Below are positions 1 to 7,562 of a stretch of 64,000 nucleotides of DNA, piece after piece. The DNA is from Bradyrhizobium sp. 149. GTDB taxonomy: Bacteria; Pseudomonadota; Alphaproteobacteria; Rhizobiales; Xanthobacteraceae. Location: positions 372,001-436,000 of the forward strand of contig NZ_JADPKK010000023.1 in assembly GCF_023073915.1 (NCBI RefSeq), read 5' to 3'. The translations under genes were made by a program, and so were the position numbers. The notes beneath the pieces are model-generated. The model made no database searches. It was not told where the DNA came from and saw only the letters and a list, made by a program, of their open reading frames with translations. Numbering within the stretch: the first letter of the stretch is position 1; the number at the start of each line of letters is the position of its first letter.

Positions 1-1
1 C

Positions 2-211
2 TGGGCCGTGCCGAAGGCAACGCCGCAGCCGATCGTCGACCGGCTGGCGGAGCTCTGCGTGGCCGCCAACAGCGATCCCAAGGTGAAGGAGGTGCTCAAC
101 ACGTTCGTGCTCGAACCGGCGCTCGGCTTCAAGGAGACCAACGCCTTGTATCAGCGCGAGCTGCCGATCTGGCTCGAGAGCGCGCGGTCTCTCGGCCTCG
201 AGCCGGCCTAA
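2..211 (+). CDS. C-terminal part of a Bug/TctC-type substrate-binding protein (partial)
   Basis: The reading frame is open from the first bases of the window, so only the last ~69 residues are visible. They match the tail of periplasmic binding proteins of the tripartite tricarboxylate transporter (Bug/TctC) family, including the conserved ending in which a Trp-Leu-Glu-Ser stretch leads to a Gly-Leu-Glu-Pro-Ala terminus. A GTG at 8 is in frame but is almost certainly internal. The family binds carboxylates or small organic solutes in the periplasm. Ligand and membrane partners cannot be told from this fragment. A second, complete Bug protein lies at 36043-37032. Confidence 0.7.
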   Translation, partial: WAVPKATPQPIVDRLAELCVAANSDPKVKEVLNTFVLEPALGFKETNALYQRELPIWLESARSLGLEPA

Positions 212-338
212 CCTCAAGGCCAGACGCCCTCGCGGCGGCGGCATCCGACCAAAGCCTAGTGTCGAAAACGCGCCTTCCCGCTATGATTGTGCGCCGCCCG
301 TGGAAGGCTCACCGGCACCGACGAGAAAGGCGGATCCA

Positions 339-764
339 ATGACACCGGATGGCGTCGCCGTAGCCGTCATGATCATCCTGCTCTTTCCAATGGGCTATTT
401 CACGCTGGCTTCTCCCGCCTTCCTGCTCGTGAAGCTGGATATCCAGCCCGTCGCCCAGCTTTTGCGCGGGATGTTCAATGCCCATTTTCTGGTGATGCGC
501 GTTGCAGGGCTCATTGGAACGGTCGCTTTCCTGCTCGACGGTCGTCTGGTCGCCGCGATGGGCGTCGGCCTGGTTGCAGCCCTGGCGATCTGCGGACGCC
601 GCGGGTTCATGCAACGGATGGACGACCAGCTCAGCGCCAGGGAGGCCGGCGATGCCGAAGCCCCGCGCCGGCTACGCCGACTGCATTGGAGTGGAATGCT
701 GGGCAATGCGGTGCTGCTCGCCGCTCTGCTCGCGGGTATTCCCTACGTTGCGACCTCAGGGTGA
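339..764 (+). CDS. Small multi-spanning membrane protein of unknown function
   Basis: A 141-residue protein with about four hydrophobic segments: an N-terminal Val/Ile/Leu-rich stretch, a segment after the central Phe-Leu-Val-Met, an Ala/Gly-rich one, and a C-terminal Ala-Leu-Leu-Ala one. The ATG at 339 is preferred over the in-frame GTG at 300 because a GAGAAAGG purine tract sits about 9 bases before it and the protein then starts directly before the first membrane segment. I do not recognise the family. It stands alone between the Bug fragment and a minus-strand AraC regulator, and context gives no role. Confidence 0.6.
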   Translation: MTPDGVAVAVMIILLFPMGYFTLASPAFLLVKLDIQPVAQLLRGMFNAHFLVMRVAGLIGTVAFLLDGRLVAAMGVGLVAALAICGRRGFMQRMDDQLSAREAGDAEAPRRLRRLHWSGMLGNAVLLAALLAGIPYVATSG

Positions 765-804
765 CGAACAGCGAAACTGCGATGGCGCTTGATGCGCCGC
801 GTCC

Positions 805-1773
805 CTAATGCTCGCCCGCGGCAACCGCGCCCTGTTGCGCCTTGTGGATCGAGGACGGCACCACGCCGAAGTATTTCCGGAACACCCGGCTGAAATGCGA
901 TGAGCTGGAGAAGCCCCAGGAGAACGCGACGTCGGTGATGGTCTTGCCGGCATGAGCCTCGAGCTCCTGACGGCAGTTCTGAAGACGGGCCTGCCAGATG
1001 TAGTCGCTCACCGTGGTGCCGCGCTCCGAGAACAGCATGTGCAGATAACGCTTGGAGCAGCCGAGCTCGGCCGAGATCTGGTCGATGCACAGATCCGGAT
1101 CGCGCAAATGCTCGCGGATGAAGAACTGCGCGCGCACATACGTCGCTTCGGGCCCGACGCGGTCGAGCATCGTGTCCGCCTCGCGCAGCGGCAGCAGCAA
1201 GAGGTCGATCAGCGAATCGGCGACGCCGACCGCACTGTTCGCCGACAGCTTGGCCGCTTCGTCGAAGGTCGCATGGACGAAATCATGGGCTATCCGCCCC
1301 GTCCCCGTGCGTGACGTCAATTTGCAGGCGGGCATTCGCTGCGACGGGAATCCCCGGTCGCGCAGCAGCGCCTTCGGCACGATCACCACGTCGTGGCGCG
1401 TGAAAGCGGGGCTGATGATCGAATGCGGGCACGAGACGTCATAGGCGATGATGTCGCCCGGGTTCAGCTCGATGTGGCGGCCTTCCTGCTCGAAATAGGA
1501 CACACCGTAAGTCTGGAAGTGGATCTTGATATACGGGTGTTCATTGGCCTTGGCACGCGCCAGCGTGTGCGCGATGCGATGCTGGCTCACCTCGATCTGG
1601 CAGAGCTTCAAGCGCGAGACGCTGGTGTAGTCGATGCGGCCTTCGAGCGAAGAGGCTTCCAGCGGATCGACATCGAAATGCCCACACAGGCTCGTCAGCC
1701 CGTCGATCCAGCTCTGAATCTGTCGCTTCGGCGTCATTCCCGTCGTCGAGAGCGTGTGAATTGTGTCGGACAT
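805..1773 (-). CDS. AraC family transcriptional regulator divergent from xoxF
   Basis: About 322 residues. The N-terminal two thirds resemble the AraC_binding_2 (cupin-like sensor) domain. The last ~100 residues form the double helix-turn-helix of the AraC/XylS family, with the typical ending in which Ala-Phe-Ser-Trp-Gly-Phe is followed by Ser-His-Phe-Ser-Arg-Val-Phe-Arg. The ATG at 1773 was chosen; an in-frame GTG lies four codons upstream at 1785 and neither has a strong ribosome binding site. It is transcribed away from xoxF across a ~500-bp intergenic region with a 22-bp inverted repeat at 1882-1903, so control of xoxF or of itself is plausible. That role is inference. Confidence 0.85.
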   Translation of the reverse strand: MSDTIHTLSTTGMTPKRQIQSWIDGLTSLCGHFDVDPLEASSLEGRIDYTSVSRLKLCQIEVSQHRIAHTLARAKANEHPYIKIHFQTYGVSYFEQEGRHIELNPGDIIAYDVSCPHSIISPAFTRHDVVIVPKALLRDRGFPSQRMPACKLTSRTGTGRIAHDFVHATFDEAAKLSANSAVGVADSLIDLLLLPLREADTMLDRVGPEATYVRAQFFIREHLRDPDLCIDQISAELGCSKRYLHMLFSERGTTVSDYIWQARLQNCRQELEAHAGKTITDVAFSWGFSSSSHFSRVFRKYFGVVPSSIHKAQQGAVAAGEH

Positions 1774-1881
1774 TAATCCAGCCACTGGTTTGATCCGGAA
1801 ATTTGACGCGAATCGCGAGCCGCGCTGCCGGAGCCCTGAGCCGTGATTGCGTGACGTTTACCTCGATTTTGAGCGATCTTT

Positions 1882-1903
1882 TGGAACGAGCGCCATCGTT
1901 CCA
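1882..1903. promoter_or_regulatory. 22-bp inverted repeat between araC-type gene and xoxF
   Basis: TGGAACGA and TCGTTCCA are perfect 8-bp inverted arms around a 6-base centre. The site lies 109 bp upstream of the AraC-type start codon and ~380 bp upstream of xoxF. The rest of the 1786-2282 gap shows no convincing gene. It ends in a good Shine-Dalgarno (CGGAGG, 2276-2281) for xoxF. A role as operator is inference. Confidence 0.45.
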
Positions 1904-2282
1904 CTGCCACCCTTGAAAGTTAATCCTCCGCCTTAGTTGCAGCGCCGTCAAGGGGAACCTGAGCGTCGAAGACGGTCTCAAAGCGCTACGGAAGCTGCTG
2001 AATTCGCTACTGCAAAATCAAAATCTTCGTACCCGTGCGCTGTCAAGCAAAGCAGCTTCTCTCTCGGGCAAGTTTCCCGATGATGAAGGCGTTACGGATT
2101 ACATCAGGAACAACAAGAACGGGCCGCTCCTGCACGCGGACCCGTAGCTCTCATCAGGAGGAGAAAACACCACAGCATCGTTTCTGGTCCCAAACGTGAC
2201 CGCCCTGCACGAGCAGACGCCGGACGAGAAGCCCGGCGATTGAGCAATGCTTCGGAAACAATAAAACGAAATCAACGGAGGA

Positions 2283-4094
2283 ATGACTATGCGCAAGGTG
2301 CTACTGGCGACCTTTCTTGGCTCCGCGGCAGCTCTCGCTGTCGGCAGCGCCTCAGCCAATGATGAGCTGAACAAGATGTCGCAGAACCCGAAAGATTGGG
2401 TAATGCCGGCAGGCGACTACGCCAATACCCGCTATTCCAAGCTGAACCAGATCAACGCACAAAACGTGGGCAAGCTCCAGGTCGCCTGGACCTTCTCGAC
2501 CGGCGTGCTGCGCGGCCATGAAGGCGGCCCGCTCGTCATCGGCAACATGATGTACGTCCACACGCCGTTCCCAAACAAGGTCTACGCCATTGACCTTTCG
2601 CAAGAGAACAAGATCGTCTGGAAGTACGAACCGAAGCAAGATCCGAACGTCATCCCGGTCATGTGCTGCGATACAGTCAACCGCGGCCTGTCTTACGGCG
2701 ACGGCAAGATCTTCCTGCATCAGGCTGACACCACCCTGGTCGCGCTCGATGCTAAGAGCGGTCAGGTTGCATGGACCGCCAAGAACGGCGATCCCGGCAA
2801 GGGCGAGACCGGCACCTCGGCGCCGCTCGTGGTCAAGGACAAGGTTCTCGTCGGCATCTCCGGCGGCGAGTTCGGCGTTCAAGCCCATATGACCGCTTAC
2901 GACATCAAGACCGGCAAGCAGGTCTGGCGCGGCTATTCGGAAGGGCCGGATGACCAGATCCTGGTCGATGCCGAGAAGACCACCGCGCTGGGCAAGCCGG
3001 TCGGCAAGGACTCCAGCCTCAAGACCTGGCAAGGCGATCAGTGGAAGATCGGCGGCGGCGCCACCTGGGGCTGGATCTCCTACGATCCCGAGATGAACCT
3101 GATCTATTACGGCTCGGGCAACCCATCGACGTGGAATCCGAAGCAGCGTCCCGGCGACAACAAATGGTCGATGACAATCTGGGCGCGCAATCCGGACACC
3201 GGCGTCGCCAAGTGGGTCTATCAGATGACGCCCCATGACGAATGGGACTATGACGGCGTCAACGAGATGATCCTCTCGGACCAGCAGATCAACGGCCAGG
3301 CGCGCAAGCTGCTGACGCATTTCGATCGTAACGGCCTCGGCTATACGCTCGATCGCGGCACCGGCGAACTGCTGGTCGCGGAAAAGTACGATCCGAAGGT
3401 GAACTGGACCTCCGGCGTCGACATGGACAAGAACTCGCCGACCTATGGCCGTCCGAAGGTGCTCGACGCAGCTTCGACCGACAAGGCGGGCGAGGACCAC
3501 AACGTGAAGGGCATCTGCCCGGCCGCGCTCGGCACCAAGGACGAGCAGCCGGCAGCCTACTCGCCGGACACGCAGCTGTTCTACGTTCCGACCAACCACG
3601 TCTGCATGGACTACGAACCGTTCAAGGTGAGCTACACCGCGGGTCAGCCCTATGTGGGTGCGACGCTCTCGATGTATCCGCCGCAGGGTGAAACCCATAT
3701 GGGCAACTTCATTGCCTGGGACGGCAAGACCGGCAAGATCGTCTGGTCGAACAAGGAGCAGTTCTCGGTCTGGTCGGGTGCGCTCGCAACCGCCGGCGGC
3801 GTGGTGTTTTACGGCACGCTCGAAGGCTACCTGAAGGCGGTCGACGCCAAGACCGGCAAGGAACTCTACAAGTTCAAGACTCCTTCCGGCATCATCGGCA
3901 ACGTCAATACCTATGAGAATGGCGGCAAGCAGTATGTCGCCGTGCTCTCGGGCGTGGGCGGCTGGGCCGGCATCGGTCTGGCGGCGGGTCTGACCGATCC
4001 GACCGCCGGTCTCGGCGCAGTCGGTGGCTACGCGGCACTCAGCAACTACACGGCGCTCGGCGGTACGCTGACCGTGTTCTCGCTGCCCAACTAA
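2283..4094 (+). CDS. xoxF: Lanthanide-dependent methanol dehydrogenase XoxF (PQQ)
   Basis: 603 residues, the usual size of XoxF. A Sec signal peptide (cleavage near residue 25, after Ala-Ser-Ala) sends it to the periplasm, where it oxidises methanol and other short alcohols with PQQ. Visible features are the vicinal Cys128-Cys129 pair, Glu196 in Gly-Gly-Glu-Phe-Gly, Asn280, catalytic Asp322 in Trp-Asp-Tyr-Asp-Gly, and Arg349. Asp324, two residues after the catalytic Asp, is the established marker of lanthanide-using enzymes (calcium MxaF has Ala there). CGGAGG precedes the ATG; a second in-frame ATG follows at 2289. The cytochrome, formaldehyde dehydrogenase and Gfa follow in order. No xoxJ is present. 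Confidence 0.97.
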   Translation: MTMRKVLLATFLGSAAALAVGSASANDELNKMSQNPKDWVMPAGDYANTRYSKLNQINAQNVGKLQVAWTFSTGVLRGHEGGPLVIGNMMYVHTPFPNKVYAIDLSQENKIVWKYEPKQDPNVIPVMCCDTVNRGLSYGDGKIFLHQADTTLVALDAKSGQVAWTAKNGDPGKGETGTSAPLVVKDKVLVGISGGEFGVQAHMTAYDIKTGKQVWRGYSEGPDDQILVDAEKTTALGKPVGKDSSLKTWQGDQWKIGGGATWGWISYDPEMNLIYYGSGNPSTWNPKQRPGDNKWSMTIWARNPDTGVAKWVYQMTPHDEWDYDGVNEMILSDQQINGQARKLLTHFDRNGLGYTLDRGTGELLVAEKYDPKVNWTSGVDMDKNSPTYGRPKVLDAASTDKAGEDHNVKGICPAALGTKDEQPAAYSPDTQLFYVPTNHVCMDYEPFKVSYTAGQPYVGATLSMYPPQGETHMGNFIAWDGKTGKIVWSNKEQFSVWSGALATAGGVVFYGTLEGYLKAVDAKTGKELYKFKTPSGIIGNVNTYENGGKQYVAVLSGVGGWAGIGLAAGLTDPTAGLGAVGGYAALSNYTALGGTLTVFSLPN

Positions 4095-4111
4095 GCCTCT
4101 GCAGCATCGCT

Positions 4112-4140
4112 CCGGCGCGTGGATCAGCTCCACGCGCCGG
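4112..4140 (+). terminator. Perfect 12-bp stem-loop between xoxF and xoxG
   Basis: CCGGCGCGTGGA, a 5-base loop (TCAGC), then the exact reverse complement. It begins 17 bases after the xoxF stop and is not followed by a T-run. It is therefore more likely an mRNA-stabilising or partial attenuating hairpin inside the operon than a full terminator. Confidence 0.6.
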
Positions 4141-4174
4141 CTCGTCTCACCGAATGCCGTCCGAGGAAAATCTC

Positions 4175-4693
4175 TTGCGTAAACTCTGCTCTGCCATTGC
4201 TGCGATGTTCTTGGTCGCGTCCGGGGGAATTGCCGTCGCGGACGGCTCGGGCGATCCGACCGCCGTCACGCAGAACGAAACCGGCGAATGGCTCGATAAG
4301 GAAGGCAACCCGACTTACAAGGTCACTGAGGGGTCCGTCGACTGGTACACCTACTCCGGATATCGCCGTTATCACTCGGACTGCCATGTCTGCCATGGCC
4401 CGGATGGAATGGGCTCGACCTACGCGCCGGCGCTGAAGGATTCGCTGAAGACGATGAGCTATGCCGACTTTCTCGGCGTCGTCGCTTCGGGCCGCAAGAA
4501 TATCTCGACTGCCGCAGACAACGTGATGCCGGCCTTCGGCGATAACCCGAACGTCGCCTGCTACATGGACGATCTCTATGTCTATCTGCGTGCCCGCTCG
4601 AATGAGGCCTGGGGCCGCACCCGACCGGGCAAGCACGAAGACAAGTTGGACACCTATACCAAGAACGAAGATTCGTGCATGGGCAAGAAGTGA
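4175..4693 (+). CDS. xoxG: Cytochrome c electron acceptor of XoxF (XoxG type)
   Basis: Periplasmic c-type cytochrome, ~172 residues, that takes electrons from XoxF. One heme-binding motif Cys-His-Val-Cys-His is followed by Gly-Pro-Asp-Gly, and a Met in Asn-Val-Met-Pro-Ala-Phe-Gly is the likely sixth ligand. Two further Cys near the C-terminus could form a disulfide. I place the start at TTG 4175: GAGGA (4163-4167) lies 7 bases before it and the product then begins with a regular signal peptide (Arg-Lys followed by a hydrophobic core ending in Ala-Val-Ala-Asp). The in-frame ATG at 4154 has no ribosome site and would add seven polar residues. It follows xoxF and precedes flhA. Confidence 0.9.
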   Translation: MRKLCSAIAAMFLVASGGIAVADGSGDPTAVTQNETGEWLDKEGNPTYKVTEGSVDWYTYSGYRRYHSDCHVCHGPDGMGSTYAPALKDSLKTMSYADFLGVVASGRKNISTAADNVMPAFGDNPNVACYMDDLYVYLRARSNEAWGRTRPGKHEDKLDTYTKNEDSCMGKK

Positions 4694-4753
4694 ACGTGCG
4701 GAGCTTGACCAGACCTGGTTCTTGGCGCCTTGCGAGAATTTGAGGAGTTACCG

Positions 4754-5863
4754 ATGAAGACACGTGCCGCCGTCGCTTTCGAAGCCAAGAAGCCGCTCGA
4801 GATCGTCGAGGTCGACCTGGAAGGACCGAAGGTCGGCGAAGTCCTGGTCGAGATCAAGGCGACCGGCATCTGCCATACCGACGCCTACACGCTCGAGGGC
4901 TTCGACAGCGAAGGAATCTTCCCGTCAATCCTGGGCCATGAGGGCGCGGGCATCATCCGCGAGATCGGTCCCGGCGTGACCTCGGTGAAGCCGGGCGACC
5001 ACGTCATCCCGCTCTACACGCCGGAATGCCGGCAATGCAAAAGCTGCCTCAGCCAGAAGACCAACCTCTGCACCGCGATCCGCGCGACGCAGGGCAAGGG
5101 CGTGATGCCCGACGGCACCAGCCGCTTCTCCTACAAGGGCAAGCCGATCTACCACTACATGGGCTGCTCGACCTTCTCGAACTTCACCGTGCTGCCAGAG
5201 ATCGCGGTCGCCAAGATCCGCGAGGACGCACCGTTCGACAAGAGCTGCTACATCGGCTGCGGCGTCACCACCGGCGTCGGCGCCGTCGTCAACACCGCCA
5301 AGGTCGATCCGGGCTCCAACGTGGTCGTGTTCGGCCTCGGCGGCATCGGCCTCAACGTGATCCAGGGCGCCAAGATGGCTGGCGCGGACAAGATCATCGG
5401 CGTCGACATCAACGACTCCAAGGAGGAATGGGGACGCCGGTTCGGCATGACCGATTTCGTCAATCCCAAGAAGATCACCGGCGACATCGTCCCGCATCTC
5501 GTGACCCTGACGGACGGCGGCGCCGACTACACCTTCGACTGCACCGGCAACACCACAGTGATGCGCCAGGCGCTGGAAGCCTGCCATCGCGGCTGGGGCA
5601 CCTCGATCATCATCGGCGTTGCCGAATCCGGCAAGGAGATCGCCACCCGTCCGTTCCAGCTCGTCACCGGACGCAACTGGCGCGGCACCGCCTTCGGCGG
5701 CGCGCGGGGCCGCACCGACGTGCCGAAGATCGTCGACTGGTACATGAACGGAAAGATCCAGATCGACCCGATGATTACCCACACGCTCAAGCTCGAAGAT
5801 ATCAACAAAGGCTTCGACCTGATGCATGAGGGCAAATCGATCCGTTCAGTCGTCGTGTTCTAG
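4754..5863 (+). CDS. flhA: S-(hydroxymethyl)glutathione dehydrogenase (class III alcohol dehydrogenase)
   Basis: 369 residues, a typical zinc-dependent class III ADH. It oxidises S-hydroxymethylglutathione, formed from formaldehyde, to S-formylglutathione with NAD. Seen are catalytic zinc ligands Cys40 and His62, the structural-zinc Cys92/95/98/106 cluster, Arg110 matching the class III substrate-binding Arg, and the Rossmann Gly-Leu-Gly-Gly-Ile-Gly. GAGGAG at 4742-4747 fixes the ATG at 4754; an in-frame TTG at 4730 is disregarded. With xoxFG upstream and gfa downstream it completes the periplasm-to-cytoplasm route methanol - formaldehyde - formylglutathione. The next hydrolase (fghA) is not in this window. 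Confidence 0.95.
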   Translation: MKTRAAVAFEAKKPLEIVEVDLEGPKVGEVLVEIKATGICHTDAYTLEGFDSEGIFPSILGHEGAGIIREIGPGVTSVKPGDHVIPLYTPECRQCKSCLSQKTNLCTAIRATQGKGVMPDGTSRFSYKGKPIYHYMGCSTFSNFTVLPEIAVAKIREDAPFDKSCYIGCGVTTGVGAVVNTAKVDPGSNVVVFGLGGIGLNVIQGAKMAGADKIIGVDINDSKEEWGRRFGMTDFVNPKKITGDIVPHLVTLTDGGADYTFDCTGNTTVMRQALEACHRGWGTSIIIGVAESGKEIATRPFQLVTGRNWRGTAFGGARGRTDVPKIVDWYMNGKIQIDPMITHTLKLEDINKGFDLMHEGKSIRSVVVF

Positions 5864-5896
5864 CTCGAAAAGCGTCACCCCAAGGAGGATCGACCC

Positions 5897-6460
5897 ATGA
5901 CTGTTGCACTCCATCCCTCGATCGACAACGGCATTAAACAGGGCAGCGGCAGCTTCGCCGGCGGCACGCTCGCGTGCAAATGCAAGGACCATCAGGTCAA
6001 GGTCGCCGTCAAGGGCGACGTCGCGCATAACCACGCCTGTGGCTGCACCAAGTGCTGGAAGCCCCAGGGCGCGAATTTCTCCGTCGTCGCCGTGGTACCG
6101 CGCCAGAACGTTACCGTGCTCGAGAACGGCGACAAGCTCCAGGTCGTCGATCCCTCCGCGGTGATCCAGCGCCACGCCTGCAAGGCTTGCGGCACGCACA
6201 TGTACGGGCGGATCGAAAACAAGGACCATCCGTTCTACGGCCTCGACTTCATCCACCCCGAACTGTTCCAGGAACAGGGCTCGGCAGCGCCGCAATTCGC
6301 CGCCTTCGTCTCTTCGGTGATCGAATCGGGCGTGAAGCCGGAGCAGATGGGCGGAATACGGGCTCGGTTCAAGGAGCTTGGACTTGAGCCCTATGACTGC
6401 CTGTCGCCGGCGCTGATGGACGCGATCGCGACCCATGTAGCGAAGGCCAAAGCCGCCTGA
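5897..6460 (+). CDS. gfa: S-(hydroxymethyl)glutathione synthase / glutathione-dependent formaldehyde-activating enzyme
   Basis: 187 residues, the normal Gfa length. It promotes or carries the condensation of formaldehyde with glutathione, feeding flhA. The seven conserved zinc cysteines are visible at 27, 29, 48, 50, 53, 95 and 98 (Cys-Lys-Cys, Cys-Gly-Cys-x2-Cys, Cys-x2-Cys). An AAGGAGGA ribosome site at 5882-5889 sits before the ATG, 33 bp after flhA, so the two are surely co-transcribed. It is the last gene of the xox-flh operon; strong hairpins follow further down. Confidence 0.95.
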   Translation: MTVALHPSIDNGIKQGSGSFAGGTLACKCKDHQVKVAVKGDVAHNHACGCTKCWKPQGANFSVVAVVPRQNVTVLENGDKLQVVDPSAVIQRHACKACGTHMYGRIENKDHPFYGLDFIHPELFQEQGSAAPQFAAFVSSVIESGVKPEQMGGIRARFKELGLEPYDCLSPALMDAIATHVAKAKAA

Positions 6461-6486
6461 GCAAGGCTGCCTGACGTTTGCCGCGC

Positions 6487-6530
6487 CCCGTCCGCTCGCT
6501 GGTTCCACCACCGCCAACGAGCCGGACGGG
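6487..6530 (+). terminator. Stem-loop after gfa
   Basis: CCCGTCCG-CTCGCTGG pairs imperfectly with CCAACGAGCCGGACGGG around a short loop, 27 bases after the gfa stop. There is no T-run. Probable 3' end structure of the xox-flh transcript. Confidence 0.4.
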
Positions 6531-6539
6531 TCCGGCCCC

Positions 6540-6736
6540 GGGACCATCGCGGCGACGCCGCCGCTTCTCCACTCTGCTTATCTGAGGGCCGTCAGCTCCC
6601 TCAGTCCTGGTCTCTGAATGACTGCGCAGGGCCGCCGGCTTCCTGCTTGAAGTCCGTGGCGCTTGCGTTTCTCCCTCCCTCGACTGAGGCATCCTTGCTT
6701 CGTCCGCACAGTTGTTCTGGCGGACGAAGCTTTTTT
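6540..6736 (+). ncRNA. Possible small RNA ending in a strong terminator (gap 6461-7108)
   Basis: The 648-bp gap between gfa and the molybdenum hydroxylase genes has no convincing gene. A stretch of about 200 bp carries several short dyads, a pyrimidine tract CTCCCTCCCT at 6671-6680 (able to pair with Shine-Dalgarno sequences), and ends in a textbook intrinsic terminator. Nothing upstream needs this terminator once gfa has ended at 6530, which suggests a separate short transcript. Promoter and identity are not established. Confidence 0.25.
6697..6736 (+). terminator. Rho-independent terminator
   Basis: An 11-bp perfect stem (GCTTCGTCCGC / GCGGACGAAGC), whose loop can pair further (CAG/CTG), is followed directly by six T (6731-6736). 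It is one of the two clearest intrinsic terminators in the window. Confidence 0.8.
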
Positions 6737-7108
6737 CATTGTGCCCATTTCGAGAAGCGCACGGCGTGATGCCGCGCCCTGCTTTTGACAAACCTTGGTT
6801 GCAATCTTTTCCCGTCGAAAACAGCTGACCAAAGAACACTTGGCTGTGAACGCCGGAGCGAAGCGATCTCTGCTACGATTGCGTCGTGACGATGCCGCGC
6901 GATTCAATAATCAAGAACAATACGGGAGGTATCGAGCACATCCGGACATGACATTCGCATTCCTGCTTCCTGCCGGGATCTGCCCGCGCGGGGGACGACG
7001 GCCGGAATACGACACGACGCAGCGGGCATTGCACCGACCGACGTCGGGATGCTTTTGAAATCAGCAAGCTTATGAAATTGGCAAGCTTATGAAGAGCGAG
7101 GGACGATC

Positions 7109-7561
7109 ATGATCAAGGTGAAGATCAATGGCCAGGAACAGAGCTGGGACGGCGACCCGGATCTCCCGCTACTCTGGTTCCTGCGCGACGAGGCCGGGCT
7201 GACCGGCACCAAGTTCGGCTGCGGCCAGGCCCTGTGCGGCGCCTGCACCGTCATCGTCGACAAGGAAGCCGTGCGCTCCTGCATCACGTCGATCAACGAC
7301 GTCGCCGGCCGCGAAGTCACAACGATCGAGGGACTGCATCCGAACGGCGATCACCCGGTGCAGAAGGCCTGGCGTCAGCTCAACGTTCCCCAATGCGGAT
7401 TCTGCCAGGCAGGCCAGATCATGCAGGCGGCTGCGCTGCTGATGGACAACCCAAAGCCGTCGCACGACCAGATCCGCGAGGGGATGTCGGGCAACATCTG
7501 CCGCTGCGGCTGCTACCAGCGCATCGAGAATGCGGTCCATCTCGCATCAACGGGAGTGTGA
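7109..7561 (+). CDS. [2Fe-2S] subunit of a molybdenum hydroxylase (isoquinoline 1-oxidoreductase alpha-like)
   Basis: 150 residues, the small electron-transfer subunit of xanthine-oxidase-family enzymes. The N-terminal plant-type [2Fe-2S] cluster is held by Cys38, Cys43, Cys46 and Cys58. The C-terminal helical cluster uses Cys96, Cys99, Cys131 and Cys133 (Cys-Gly-Phe-Cys and Cys-Arg-Cys). The next gene starts one base after the stop, so the two subunits are translationally coupled. No FAD subunit is present, as in the isoquinoline 1-oxidoreductase/aldehyde dehydrogenase subgroup. Substrate is unknown; an aldehyde would fit the surrounding alcohol oxidation genes, but this is inference. Confidence 0.9.
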   Translation: MIKVKINGQEQSWDGDPDLPLLWFLRDEAGLTGTKFGCGQALCGACTVIVDKEAVRSCITSINDVAGREVTTIEGLHPNGDHPVQKAWRQLNVPQCGFCQAGQIMQAAALLMDNPKPSHDQIREGMSGNICRCGCYQRIENAVHLASTGV

Positions 7562-7562
7562 C

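Noticed and set aside
2154..2246. AGGAGGAG tract followed by an open stretch upstream of xoxF, resembling a leader peptide
   Set aside because: No start codon at a workable distance from the purine tract.
2352..4133. 593-codon minus-strand open frame opposite xoxF
   Set aside because: Mirror frame of a GC-rich gene; no family resemblance and no ribosome site, while xoxF is certain.
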